A stretch of 64,000 bases of DNA from Cristatella mucedo (Eukaryota; Bryozoa; Phylactolaemata; Cristatellidae): positions 6,578,001-6,642,000 of the forward strand of contig WPIO01000010.1 in NCBI GenBank assembly GCA_009760855.2. Direction: 5' to 3'. The notes beneath the pieces were generated by a model, which was not told where the DNA came from, did not search any database, and saw only the letters and a program-made list of their open reading frames with translations. The translations under genes were made by a program, and so were the position numbers. Of the stretch, positions 50,081 to 61,921 are shown one piece after another. Numbering within the stretch: position 1 is the stretch's first letter; each line of letters opens with the position of its first letter.

Positions 50081-51090
50081 TAAATCAGATATGGTCAAGA
50101 ACGACTCGGTGACTAATAATTTTCAAACGCTCTCCAAGAACCGCAAAAAACGACCGGGCGGACTTTTAATAAGTCTGCAATCCTGAATGAGGTTTTTATA
50201 CTCGTAAAGTTGTGGTGAATGACTCGCATATTGATTAGCTCTAGAACCTGACTGGAACTTTCTTGTGCTGAAATTTCGATTCAAGATTGTAGCTACTCTA
50301 TTCCTACTCTTTCAAGAGTCTTTATAGAAGTTTTAGCTCTGAGGCGTAGTGGCTCGTGTTTAAGAAGTTAAGGGTTAGTGTTGCCATCTCACCGATCGGC
50401 CTAACTAATTATTCAGGGTGGCAGCAAATCGGTACGTATCAAAAGAATAGCCGTGTGGGTAAAATCTAGAGGACTATTATTCGTCTTAAAATGGGAGATT
50501 AACTTCCAGATGAAGTCACTAGTACTATGCTTGAATGCGAAGGAGAAAGTGAGCTATTGCAGTACAGGGAGGATATGCTGAGGAAGACAACTCCGGTGGG
50601 GACATCGATGGCCTCTCTTAAATTGTCTATCATAATTACTATAAACCTAGAGAAGCTGTGGCTACTTAAGGATTATGACACTGTAGTTGGTTTATGTGCT
50701 GATTTATGGCAGTGATGTTTAAATAACTGCGGCAAAGACCTGAGAGTTACGTCGAGGACGCCGGGCGGGGCAGTAACGTACTGGCCCGCTGCCCACTGTC
50801 CGTGTGAATAAACGTCTTTAAGCCTGCTCTGTTGCTCTGCTTGGTATCGCGTAAATGCTGGTCGGATAATGTCAAACTACAGGTGATTCTAGATCGCCAC
50901 AATGATCGCTGAGTTAACTGCCAATCTGGAAGCAGTTAGGATAATATTTGACTTTTATGCAAATGTTTTTTATTGCGTATCGACGACACCGCTTTATTGT
51001 ATGCTATTTTATAGATGCTTGATAGGGCATTTGCTGAGGTGGATTAGTATAAGCTGCAACCTGCACCTTCTGCTTTTAAAAAGTCATTCC
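50081..51090. other. Unassigned sequence
   Basis: A 62-codon frame at 50527-50715 is unrecognised. A GC-rich stretch with an AATAAA (50735-50830) is followed by more unassigned sequence. Confidence 0.4.
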
Positions 51091-53520
51091 TTATCCTTGA
51101 TTTGCTTTCCCAGGCATAAGTAGTCCTGGCTACTTTAATGTGAGCAGCCAGTATGGACGGTGTACGAAGTTATGTACAAGCATCAGAGCCCGGAGGCCTG
51201 AATGAAGGTAGCCCATAACAACTCATTATGCAAGGGAAAAGCCGAACACGGTAGTATAAGAGGTCAAAGACGTGTCTCGCTCTGTACGGAAGCGGCTGAA
51301 CAGTGGTTGGTTGGTTACTAGTATACGCCCCAGCAAGAGATTTGCTATGGCAACAGATCCTTCAAACAGGGTAGTCTGCCTCAAATTTTGGCAAATTTTT
51401 CCCGGTCAGGGTTTCTCTTTTTAGTGCGATTCATTCACACTAAACAACTCACCTGCTAAGTTCCCTCGCTTACAGTAAGACACGGACTAGACTAGTCGGC
51501 CGCGAGTCCCGCCAATTGCGAGATATAATTGAGCAATTACTTCGAAGTCCGAGAAGTCTTTTGCATTCAAATAATTGCTGCTCAGTTAGAAATTTGAAAA
51601 TATCCATCACCAATAGTTTGCAAAATCAAATACTACAACCCTTTTTCTAATTCGGTGCACATAATTTGATAAGGTCTGAAGAAGCACTGAAGATTTCATT
51701 CTTAAGTCACCAATCAGAAATACATTTATGTCACGATTAAGCTTTGCTTTCATGAAACATTGACCAGAAAACGAAGCACCTCTGAAAGCTTCAACTTGAA
51801 GGGGCTTTAAGAGGCTGCAGTATCAATGCGCAGACTGTATTTCAAGAACACTCACACTGCGACTCGTGCCTGATTAAGACAAAAATGACTCCGAAACTTT
51901 ATGTGAGTTTTTAAATACAAGTATGACCAATATCTACGGGTTCCCTTTTAAGCAGCGTATCAACTTCAAGTGTGTTACTTACTTTATGAATTATTATTTT
52001 TTATCTGCATTGCCCTACATTCCTAGCTATTAAAAATTGATGCTGGGCATCTGTTCAACTCGAGTCGTATAGCTTTACATGGCGTCAACTTGAAACCCTT
52101 ACCAGACCAGGCCTCCAGTGAGTGTGCTCCCCGTAGCCTCGAACTCACTCCCGACTGACTTCAAGACACTTCCTCATTGTACTAAATTTGAAGAGAAGCT
52201 CAAAACGCCCCTGTTCCTCGCAGCCTTCTCTGGGTCCGTGTGATATTTCGTTTGTGTGCCTACGCACAGTGAAAGTGTTAACGTAGTCGCTGACCCTGTG
52301 CATGTCACCCCTAACCATATTATTCATTTTTTTTCATGCATGATTTTACTTACCATTCAATTGCATTTCCCTTTGCAGCAAATTTAAAGCGTCTAGAAAG
52401 AGATCAAGTTCTCTGAGAGCGCTTTATCAAGTACATTATTATTATTATTATATTACTATTATCACTAATCGGATTGACTACCTTCCGTTACGGCATAAGC
52501 ATTGCGTAAAAAAGGTCTAGTTCTGTGAGTCAGCTTAGGGAATTTATTATAATTATTGTTATTATTTTTCCTTAAGATATGTGCACTGTCATCCAAGAGC
52601 TGCACGTGCTACTTCCGGTTATTTGCAACTCTGCGGCTTTTTATCCATGCAATATTAAATAACTTGCATGCATTCTACGAAGAGTTCTATATGCTCTCGT
52701 TGGAAAAGCTTTACAAATGGCGAGGTGACAGAATTAAAGAATGAATTTGTGCAAGTATATCTTGTAATTTTCAAAAGGTACTTTAGCACTCTACAATCAT
52801 TAATGCATTTGCCTTCTAAAAAAAGCCAACGGCCACTGCATTTTCTTAAAAGGCCCTAAAAATTAAGCACTGCACACTGTGAAAGCATTTTAAAATTTAA
52901 ATAGGTTACAAATCTTCACAACTTCAAGAGCATCTTTTGAAGCATTATTTTGTACATTTTAAATGCTGGCTCAGGATCTAACTCATTATGGTGAACATAG
53001 CAGGTATATCATTTCATGTCTCAATAACTCTGCTGCCTGTTATAAAAAGTAAATTTAGCTCTCTGTTTTCAACTTATCTGACAGGTCGTTCAAAGAGACT
53101 GGAGCCAATAGCGAATAGCAGAGGGTGTTTCAGTCCACATAGGTCGTGCCGAAGTGGATGGGCTGTGCAATGCAAACAAAAACTCAACGCAACAAAGCAC
53201 TTTTATTCCAAAAATATTTGTAGCTCCTCTCCCTTAAAGGTCCAATTGCCGTATATATGTGAATCTGATGTTTTTTTCAAATAGGATACCATTTTTTTCT
53301 GACAGGCTAAACGTTGTCCATTTGTCCAGCAAATCCAGGTCAGATTTAAGAGGGGATATAATCTATAATGTAAAAAGCAACAGCATGTATAGGGTTGCGT
53401 ACAAAGGATGAGAAATCTTTGCATAAACGTCTACAGAAGCCTGCCGAGCAGGCTTTTCGGAATGGGGCACCTGGTTGTTAGCATTACTTTTTTTATTTAC
53501 CTCAATGAATAAAATAGCAA
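51090..53520 (+). repeat. Segment duplication, copy 1 (about 2.4 kb)
   Basis: This aligns along its length with 56600-58900 in the same orientation. Shared blocks in order include 'ggccgaacacgg'/'gccgaacacggtag', 'gacgtgtctcgctctgt', 'ggtctg' after 'cgataag'-like sequence, 'ttttaagcagcgtatcaactt', 'tatgctgggcatct', 'gacttcaagacacttcct', 'ctaaacgttg' and 'aaatccaggtcagatt'. Divergence is considerable, with many small gaps. It contains an old LINE-like 3' part and an extra LINE family A tail that copy 2 lacks. No open frame is shared by both copies, so it is probably non-coding or an unclassified mobile element. Confidence 0.85.
52226..52465 (+). mobile_element. LINE family A 3' end inside duplication copy 1
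   Basis: 'cccctaaccatattattcat', 'tttccctttgcagcaaatttaaagcg' and 'caagttctctgagagcgctttatcaag' with (ATT)n match the family A tail. The matching place in copy 2 (about 57700-57780) lacks it, so it arrived in copy 1 after the duplication or was lost from copy 2. Confidence 0.75.
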
Positions 53521-55090
53521 CTGTTTCATTTAAAATTAGCTTAAACTGTCTCGCACAAAGTCTAAAACATTTTTCAATGCTTTATTTCCGACTGGGATTT
53601 ATGACATCAGCTTACTGCAGCAGTCGCCAGGCAGTAGATTAGCATTATGACAGAAAATTATGCAATCACCCTTGAATGTTTGTGCATCACGGTATTATGC
53701 ATTGCAATGCAATATTACTTCAGCCTAGGCTTATTTAGGATGTTTAAGCCGTACTGGATAAATTTACACTTTAAAACAGAAAATAAACTATTCGAAGTAT
53801 CTTCAAAACAAGAGCCAATAAACAAATTTAATGGTTATATTCGTCTAGAGCATACCTTCATACTACAGATAAGGGCCTTTTTAAGTCAATGATGATTTCA
53901 ATGTTGACCTATGTAACCGGAACGAAAGATAAATGGCAATCTCGATGAACAAATATATGTGTAGGGAGCATTTTCGAGAAAGCCGAAACAAGGTTCCAAA
54001 ATGTTGATTCACTAATCGCCCAGCCCCTCTTTTAGCTGCCGACAATTAGAACACAATTCGTGTGTGAAGCAAGGTCCTGCACGTTGAAGTCTCTGAGCGA
54101 CGTTTTGATTATGTGTCGAAATCTGCGGACTTGTCACTGTCCTAATAACTCTAATTCTCTGCTCCATTGTTGAAGTGTGCTTTCTGAGGGCGAGAGTAGC
54201 AGCAAAACATACATAGGAATGCTGAGATCATCGGGTTCTAATTATAGCCTTCTGCAAATGGATGAAGAGTAAGCTTGGCCGTGCAACACGAAACTATAGC
54301 GCGAATCGTCATTCTCCATCTAAACTCCTGACAAGAAGCCAATAGCGAACGCGGATTAATGCTTTCTTTGAAAATTCAGATTGCGTCAATTTTTAAACAA
54401 GGAGACAGTGCAATCATTATAAGAATGCTTCATCGGTTGCTCTGGCAGAACTAATAAGGAAGTGTTCAATTGCATTTCTTTGTTTGTATTTAGATTGACG
54501 TAATATTACCAATTACTGACCTGCAAGAACTGTGGCCAATTATTCTGATTTGTTACCTTGACGGAACACTGCTGTTTATACTGAAATGGAAAGGGTGGCA
54601 GCTAGAAACCCTACTTTCTTTAAGGATGCAGTAGGCTTGACTGCTAGTGTACTACTGCCAACAGCTCTAAAATTTAAAAATGCTACGTCAACATCCGCCT
54701 TGTAGCATCATTCTATTTACTCAAGTGAACATGCGATTCAGGGATACACAATTAGACGTAGAATATTTAACATGGGATTTCATGAAAAGCGCAAATACCT
54801 CACGTAGTCATTTTACTCTACTTTAATTAGGTGATTAAAGTCATATTTAATGCCTGAAAGGAATAAGGCAGCCTTTATCTTGATCTGACTAACTGCGACA
54901 CAGGGGTAAAACTTGTAATCAGTTAAAGCTCTGCAAATTTATTGGAGAGTTGTAAATTCCGAATCTGTTACTGTTTATCAGCACAAAACTATTGCTAGAA
55001 TATTTAAGATTCTTTCTTGAGCAATTTAAATTGCTCCAGCAGCTCAGAGACCACCGAAGCTGTTCAGTTGACTCTGCGCATAAGAATATC
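53521..55090. other. Unassigned sequence
   Basis: An 81-codon frame at 53647-53892 (+) has one hydrophobic stretch near its start but no recognised domain or splice support. The rest is AT-rich with no signal. Confidence 0.4.
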
Positions 55091-55094
55091 AGAG

Positions 55095-55235
55095 GTGGGA
55101 ATACTCCGCTTATAAAAACGGCAGCTCTTCTTCCCAGATTTACTTTAGCTATAGTCTCACTCTGCATATGGAAATACTTGGCCTATAAGAATGGCCATTT
55201 GCTTGCCCAGGCGTATTCTTATAAGCGGGTCGTCA
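55095..55235. mobile_element. Possible Tc1/mariner-pogo-like MITE remnant
   Basis: CCGCTTATAA (about 55108) and its reverse complement TTATAAGCGG (about 55219) form a 10-bp inverted repeat about 120 bp apart. Related 'cctataagaatggcc' lies between them. The 'cgcttataa' end type recalls pogo-group MITEs. No TA target duplication could be shown. Confidence 0.4.
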
Positions 55236-55315
55236 TGTCAGAGCCATTTAAAATTGACTAGGACGACACCTACTTAGCCACAATTGCTTAGTAGAGCAAC
55301 AGACGGGAAGGATGA

Positions 55316-55317
<2 letters not shown>

Positions 55318-55398
<81 letters not shown>

Positions 55399-55402
55399 CA
55401 CA
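55318..55402. repeat. (AC)n microsatellite
   Basis: About 85 bp of AC repeats, followed by a mixed AC-rich region to about 55510. The histidine/threonine and valine/cysteine open frames here are composition artefacts. Confidence 0.97.
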
Positions 55403-55510
55403 AACGCGCGCGAGCGCGGCGCGAGCACTCACGAGCAAACACAAGCAAACACACTCACACACCGAAAAACCCAAAAACACACACACAAGCAATCAGATAC
55501 ACACATAAGT

Positions 55511-55990
55511 ACACAGATACACGAAAATACCCAGACGCACACTTTCCGTGATACTACCCAGTAAACAACCGAACCACCACCATTCGGTCGTTAGTGGTAT
55601 ACTGATGAAGGAGGGACAAGTGGCATAAATAAGTGGCTGCCACTCACTAGTGAGGGACTGAGATCCTGCAACACTAGTGAGGATACCTCCACATTCAAAA
55701 TGCAAGCTTCGTTCGCTAAGACCAATCATGTGTGTAAATAAATAAATAAATACTAGCTGATGGAATAGCCTCTTTTTCATAGTGATAGAATAGCCTTTAC
55801 GGCTATCACCACCGCTTGCGGTGGTAATAAAGGGTCGCCTACCGTAGAATTCTAGCACACGACATCGGGACCAAGTTCGTGAAAGCAACCGCCTTTCTAG
55901 CTGGCAAGTATCTTGTAGGGTACATTTGGCTAGCACAAGCTAGAGCGTTGCTAAATTGTGTAAATTGATTTCGCTGTTCATAGTTTGAAT
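55511..55990. other. Unassigned sequence
   Basis: A long minus frame (55936-55493) overlaps it but has no recognised domain. I see no gene I can support. Confidence 0.35.
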
Positions 55991-55994
55991 GGCT

Positions 55995-56450
55995 GCCTGT
56001 TTATCAACGGATAGAGTTCTTATGCTGACCAGCAGGGCCAGCTACGGCTTGGCTTCTTCATACCTACCTGAACTGCTGCAAAATGTTCATCCTCCTCGTG
56101 CCCCCAGGGTCCTCTATGGACATCAAATTAGCCAATCTATTACTCCACTCAAAGAACGTTGGCGCCAGAAGCTTTTGCTCTACAGGTCCAAAATTGTGGA
56201 ATTCGCTTTCACAGTTCTTATGCAGCGACATTTCTCTCCTGCTTCCGACTATGGCACACCCTTTAGAGACATCCTAAACTGCTATTTCCGTGCTACTCAC
56301 TACCTCAATTTCTCTCCTGACTCATCTATGCTTCTCAATTTCTTCTGGTTGCGTAAAATAAAGCCTGTTGGCCACCGCACGCTTTCCAAAAGCTGCTGTA
56401 GACTTTGAGTGCGGTATAGAAAACTTTTCGTCGTAGCACCTTCCTAGTCT
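55995..56450 (+). mobile_element. LINE family B, 3' fragment
   Basis: This encodes Y-G-L-A-S-S-Y-L-P-E-L-L-Q and has 'agaagcttttgctctacagg' and 'gctgttttcc'-like family B blocks up to 'tgagtgcggtatagaaaact'. The final tail is degraded. Confidence 0.8.
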
Positions 56451-56599
56451 GTATGCTGCTAGGAATGAGAATTCTAGCAAAACTTTTCATTCGCTTTTTC
56501 TTCGCTTTTGATTTACCGTTCCTTTTTGGTATACTGTTTGAGAAGTTTTTGCGCGTAGTTTAAAAATATTGGTTTTATTCAAGTGCTATGAAGAAATGC

Positions 56600-58900
56600 T
56601 AGTTTTCGTTAGCCTGCCGCTCGCAGCTGCAGTAAGGCCAGGCCAAATTTTGGACCCTCTAAGCGATCCAGGAAAAATGAATCGACAAGCCAGAGCTGGA
56701 GGCCTGAGTGGTGGTAGCCCACCACAACTCGTATGCAAGAGAAGGGCCGAACACGGTAGCACGAGAGGTGAAAGACGTGTCTCGCTCTGTTTTCAGCGCC
56801 TGGAAAGTGGCTGATCAGTGGCTGGTAGGTTGCTATTATAGGCCCGACGAGGGGTTCGCTATGCAAAAGGCCTTTCAAGCAAGGTATTCTGTCTCAAATT
56901 TTCCAACTCTTTCCCGTTCGAGGTTTGTCTCTTTATTGCAGTTCAGTCCCACTAAACTACTCACCGGCTCCGTTCTCTCGCTTACCCGAAGCGACTGACT
57001 TGACTGGTAGGCCGCAAATCCTGACCAGTGCTAAATATAATTGAGCACTTAATTCGAAGCCTGGGAAGTCTTTACCATTAAAATTTCTGCTCAGTGGGAA
57101 ACTATTAAATATCCATCACCAATGGGTTAGCAAAATCGAATACAACACCTCTTCAAATCAGTGAACATAATTCGATAAGGTCTGCTGACAAACTACCGAT
57201 TTTATACTGAAATCGGAAATGAGGAGAACACGTGTGTAAAGATTAAGCGTTGCATGAAAAATAAACCTGAGAACATAGGACTTCTGAAAACTTCAACTTT
57301 AAGGGGTTGTAAAAATCTGCATTATCAATGTGCAGATTGTATTTTAAGTACATCCCCACTGCGTTCGCGCCTGATTAGGAAAATATTGACTCCGGAACCT
57401 TATGTGGGTTTAGAAATACAAATGTGGCCAACCTTTACGTGATCTCTTTTAAGCAGCGTATCAACTTAAAGTGTTTTTCACTTAATCTTAAAGTCATCTT
57501 GTTTTTTTCTCGCTTGCCCTACTTAGGCTACTATTAAAAAATTATGCTGGGCATCTTATCACCTCATATTAGATAGCTGTGCCTGGCATTAACGTGAAAC
57601 CTTCACGAAACCATGTTTTTAGTAAGAGCGCCCCCAAAGCCTCGAACTTACTCCCAACTGACTTCAAGACACTTCCTGATTTGAAGAAGTTTTCAGATAA
57701 TCTCACAACTCACCTATTCCTAGCACGTAGATGTGATCTGTACTGTGAGTGTTTATTTGCACCGACACCGTTATTGTTATTGCTAATCGTACCGACTACC
57801 ATCCTTTACAGCATGAGTAAAGTACCTAAAAAGACTCAGTTCTCTTAGGCGTGCTTTAGAAATGTATTTCTACTATTTTTACTATTGTTAATTCAACATA
57901 TTTTCAAGGGCAACCAATTGCAACACACGACTTTTGTAATCCACAGCTGTGCAGCTTGTTATCCCTGCGTAATTAGATTACTTTCATGTATGTTAAAAAC
58001 AAGCCCTACAATTCCGCGGTGCTGACAACGGCTCACAAATGGCTGGGCGACTGAATTAAAAAACAAATGTGCACAAATATATCTTTTTATTTTCATCAAG
58101 AGCAATGGCACTTTAAAATCATGAATGCATGTGTTTTCTAAAATGAAGAACGCCGAAGGTGACTGGTTTTCTTATAAGGTCCGGAAAATAAATCAGAGCA
58201 AACTCTGCCGAGCACACTAAAGTATGAATAAGGCTAAAGTCTTCGAAACTTCAAATACACCTTTGGATACTATGTTTTCTCGGTTTTTGGTGCTGATCCA
58301 AGACCTAACTCAATATTATTGTTATACCAGCCCCGCCATCCCGTGAATGGATAGCTCCCCTGCCTATTACATAAAGCAATTATTGTGTCGTTATCGCTAT
58401 TAGTTTCGTAGCTTTCTGTTTTCAACTCATGCGAAAAGGAAGTGGTTTAAACATGATTGAGTCGGCAAATGGCGTATATCTGGAGAGACTATGGGTGCTT
58501 AAGCCCACAAAGAAAGATTCTGGCAAATGGGAGGAGCTGTGTCGTGCTAACAAAACGCTTACCCATCCAAGTATTTGTATTCTAAAAATACCCTGTAGCC
58601 CTTCTCTCTTGAATGTCCAATAGTCCTGCAGATGTGAATCAAAACTCTCTTTTAAATGCGGAGATACCGACCGCTTGTTTCTCTGGCAACGCTAAACGTT
58701 GCGCATTCGCCGTGCAAATCCAGGTCAGATTCCAGAGATGCTACACTCATTTTTAAGTGGCAATCGCTTTTAAACGGTTACTTGCTGAGGACAAAATTCT
58801 TCATGAAAGCCTCTAGAGAAGTCTGCCGAGCTGGCTCTTCAATGTGGGGCAGCCGTTTGCTTTTCAGGCAGTTTTATAGTCAGCACTGACCTTGGGGTTC
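56600..58900 (+). repeat. Segment duplication, copy 2 (about 2.3 kb)
   Basis: This is the direct-orientation partner of 51090-53520, about 5.5 kb to the right. A LINE-like 3' part with K-A-S-N-L-L-P-T and an 'actcagttctcttaggcgtgc' tail (57600-57880) is shared with copy 1, so it predates the duplication. Minor open frames inside (for example 56708-56998) are not conserved in copy 1. Confidence 0.85.
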
Positions 58901-59136
58901 TGCTAAAATGAGAAACAGACTAGTTCTTTCAGCTAAAGAGTCTGAAGGGCTTCTCATGGGCTGCATCCTACTTTGACACCCACCTTCAGGTTAGTTCATC
59001 GGAAAAAGGTCGCTAATAATTGTACATTACTTACACATGGCTGCTACGCAATCGGTCATTCAAAAGTTGCTTCCGCTTAACAAATTGGGCTTAAACCGAT
59101 TCTCTTTTCATGGTACATTACAATGTTTTCTTGCGG

Positions 59137-59225
59137 CTCTCTCTCTCTCTCTTTTTCTCTTTCTCTTTCTCTCTCTCTCTCTTTCTATCTCCCTCTCTCT
59201 CACACTCTCTCTCTCTCTCTCTCCT

Positions 59226-59265
<40 letters not shown>

Positions 59266-59382
59266 CTTCTCTCTCTCTCTCTCTCTATCTCTTTCTCTCT
59301 CTCTCTCCGTCCTTCTCTCTCACTCTCCCTTTTGCACTCTCAGTCTCTCTATCACTCTCTGCCTCTCTTTTTCTTGTTCTCT
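59137..59382. repeat. (CT)n-rich tract, about 245 bp
   Basis: Long CT runs with TTT, CAC and GTC interruptions. The Leu/Ser open frames across it are artefacts. Confidence 0.96.
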
Positions 59383-59820
59383 GACTTATGAATATGCATT
59401 CAGAATTTCACAAAAAGTGCACATCTTTTTGTTGACGAGCTTGAAAGTGCCTCCTAGAAATGGCTCATCCTCTCTGAGAGGAATCAGAGGTTGCTTCCAG
59501 AAAAGCTACCGTTTATTTTGAAGTGATATTCAATATTTTTCCCGATATCTATTCAACGAGACCTCTTAGTGCCAATTACTACAGCAGTCAGTCTTCATAC
59601 TGGGTCTCAGGGTATTGAAGATTGCTAGAAAGGTACTTCACTCCGCACTTTTTTAGAGCACCCATTCCAAACCGGCCTTTTTGGGTGACTCTGTGACCAC
59701 GGGTTTTCTAGAAAATGAAACTTCCAAATCAGCTCAGCAGGTATCTAAGCGTGGACAAAATACACTTGCTAACTGCTGCTTGTAGCCTTGCTTGGAGGTA
59801 TATATACATACAAAAAAAAA

Positions 59821-59867
<47 letters not shown>
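59821..59867. repeat. (TA)n microsatellite
   Basis: About 47 bp with two CA interruptions, directly at the 3' end of the SINE on the minus strand. It is probably the expanded SINE tail. Confidence 0.95.
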
Positions 59868-59872
<5 letters not shown>

Positions 59873-60010
59873 CATTTGTATGGCGCCCTTAGAGAACTTA
59901 ATCTCTCTTCCGGCGCTTTGCATAAGCCACAGGGCTCGAGCCCACGACCTCGGCCAAACCTTGGTCGGAGCAAGCACGTTAACTACTGGGTCAATAACGA
60001 TAGGCAGGGT
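59868..60010 (-). mobile_element. tRNA-derived SINE with LINE-A 3' end
   Basis: The minus strand has an A-box-like TGACCCAGTAGTTAACG (59993-59977) and a B box GGGCTCGAGCCC (59943-59932). The body ends with 'agattaagttctctaagggcgccatacaaat', close to the LINE family A end, and then runs into a TA tail. It is the best preserved SINE in the window. Confidence 0.8.
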
Positions 60011-60044
60011 CGTCCACATTTACTCTCTCATGAAGTACTGCTTA

Positions 60045-60120
60045 GGTAAAGCCTCGTTTAACGAGCCTCGTTTATCGAGCTTTTAGTTTCCCTTCCTCAT
60101 TAAAACCCGACAGTCAAGTG
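60045..60120. mobile_element. Possible pogo-like MITE end
   Basis: 'gcctcgtttaacgagc' is followed at once by 'ctcgtttatcgagc', two small palindromes typical of pogo/Tigger-like termini. The other end is not found. Confidence 0.3.
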
Positions 60121-61039
60121 AACGTCAAGCGACCTTGATGGTAAATATAGTTATCAATTAAAAAATTAATACGCGACGGCTGTAGATACGTGTCCACGCG
60201 GCAGATTCGTGATTTTCTTCATTATAGAGCTGCCGCTACTTTGAGCTGGCTAGAAAGTCTTGCGGAATTATGCTAGAGGGAAGAACCTTCGACGCATAAA
60301 GTCTTGTTGGCTGATTTAGCAGCCTTATTCGACCAGTGGCAGATGAGCCTCGTTGGCTACCGCCTCCGCTACAAGTCGGATATAAAGGATCACTTACTGC
60401 AGATTTGGAACCGCAGCCTCCGTCGGGAAGGGCAAGCAACACAACTCCTGGGCAACCACGGCTCTGTTGCGTTTAGTGACAGTTTTATCTGAGGGAGAGC
60501 TGTCCATAGAAAGAGACTAGTAACCCGGATTCTGTAGCAAGCAGACCAGGGCTGCTTCAGCGGTCATTGAATGTCAGCGGAAGTCTACCGAGAAGTAAGC
60601 TGCTGCTGACCAATCTGAAAGTCACTGCTTGCGCCAACGCTCAGATCTCGTTCCGCGAGCGGTTTGACGCTGTCTCACATATGCGGCAACTGTTACGTAT
60701 CTAGAAAGGCAGTTGGGTTAGCTTTTTAGTGCATAAAAAGCTTGCATTATCAACTCGCCACACTCAGGTCTTGACAAAAAAAGACAACGAACGGAATCCT
60801 ACGACTTCGCCTCAGCGTCCAACATCCGGATACGAAAGCTGCGTACGATAAAAGCGGCGTGATTTCTCGCCGCGTTAACCGAAGCTTCGTCTTTGCGACG
60901 ATGCTATATGTGCAGTCTACCTAATCTACCTAAATGCCGGTTTCTTTCAAGCAAGACTTTGAGCACTGATAAGCAGATGCGTATACGTAGGGAGAGAAAT
61001 GTGATACTGTTGTAAACGTTATCTTACAAACGTTACAAA
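60121..61039. other. Unassigned sequence, GC content rising rightward
   Basis: A 62-codon frame at 60304-60492 (+) is unrecognised. No splice or domain evidence. Confidence 0.4.
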
Positions 61040-61570
61040 TGCACAAACGACACCCCCTTAAACTGCCAAGCAAGGGGAGGCCGCGCAGCAACTGCTCGCT
61101 CAACCCGCTTAGCTGCAGTGTCACTCGACGTCGCGGCGTCACAGCGCCACCAGCCGCCGACGCCGTCGCCTCCGCCGGCGCAGCGCTTCGCTAATGAGAA
61201 CGAGGAGCAGCAGAGGCCGGAGCGAGCAAGCGGCCGCTACGTCAGGCGGTGACGCAGCGTGCCCGGCCCGGCCCGACACAGCCCGGCCAGGCGGCATTGC
61301 TCTCTCGGCGGCGGAGCGTCAGCAGCTACGCTGGCACACGCCGATCATGTAAGGCGAAGCCGCTGCGTCGAACCGGGCAGTAGAGACTTTGCGAGCGGTC
61401 GGAGTGATTCGTGCCGCGGCGAGAGACACCCGAACCCGAAACGACTTCGCGAACATTGGCCTACTGCGAGAAAACGCTCCGAGGCACTGCCGTCCCGGAC
61501 GTTTCCCCGGACATTTCCCCTTCCCCCCCCCGGTAGACCCTAGGACGTTTCCAGCCCGAGATTTCTCCGG
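61040..61570. promoter_or_regulatory. CpG-rich island
   Basis: This is the most GC- and CpG-dense part of the window (for example 61125-61280, with repeated CCGCCG, GCGGCG and CGACG words). The flanks are AT-rich. Such islands often mark promoters. No recognisable gene starts here; the open frames across it read differently on the two strands and lack domains. It lies about 2.3 kb upstream of gene C but is not contiguous with the conserved gene C promoter. It could also be a GC-rich repeat. Confidence 0.5.
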
Positions 61571-61608
61571 GTAGGACAATCCCCGACGCTGTTGAATTTA
61601 TATCCAAG

Positions 61609-61746
<138 letters not shown>

Positions 61747-61921
61747 AAAATAAAGTTCATGCTCTCAGTATTATTAGAGGAATGGAAGTATTGGCAGGAT
61801 AGTTTCTAATTAAGCAAGCGGCAGCATCGGCGGTTGCGGCGGCTACGGCAGCGGCGAGCAATACAGTTTGGTCCCTCGGAAGTTAGGTCCCGCTTGACGC
61901 CGCCCGGCACGGGTTCGTCCC

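Noticed and set aside
50735-50830. Solo LTR
   Set aside because: An AATAAA in a GC-rich patch looked LTR-like, but no TG...CA ends, primer-binding site or target duplication were found.
55248-55551. His/Thr and Cys/Val repeat proteins
   Set aside because: Both strands of an (AC)n tract.
59037-59521. Leu/Ser-rich proteins in three frames
   Set aside because: All three come from the (CT)n tract; no unique sequence supports any of them.
61259-61579. Pro/Arg-rich frames on both strands of the CpG island
   Set aside because: High GC removes stop codons by chance; no domain, splice sites or agreement between strands.
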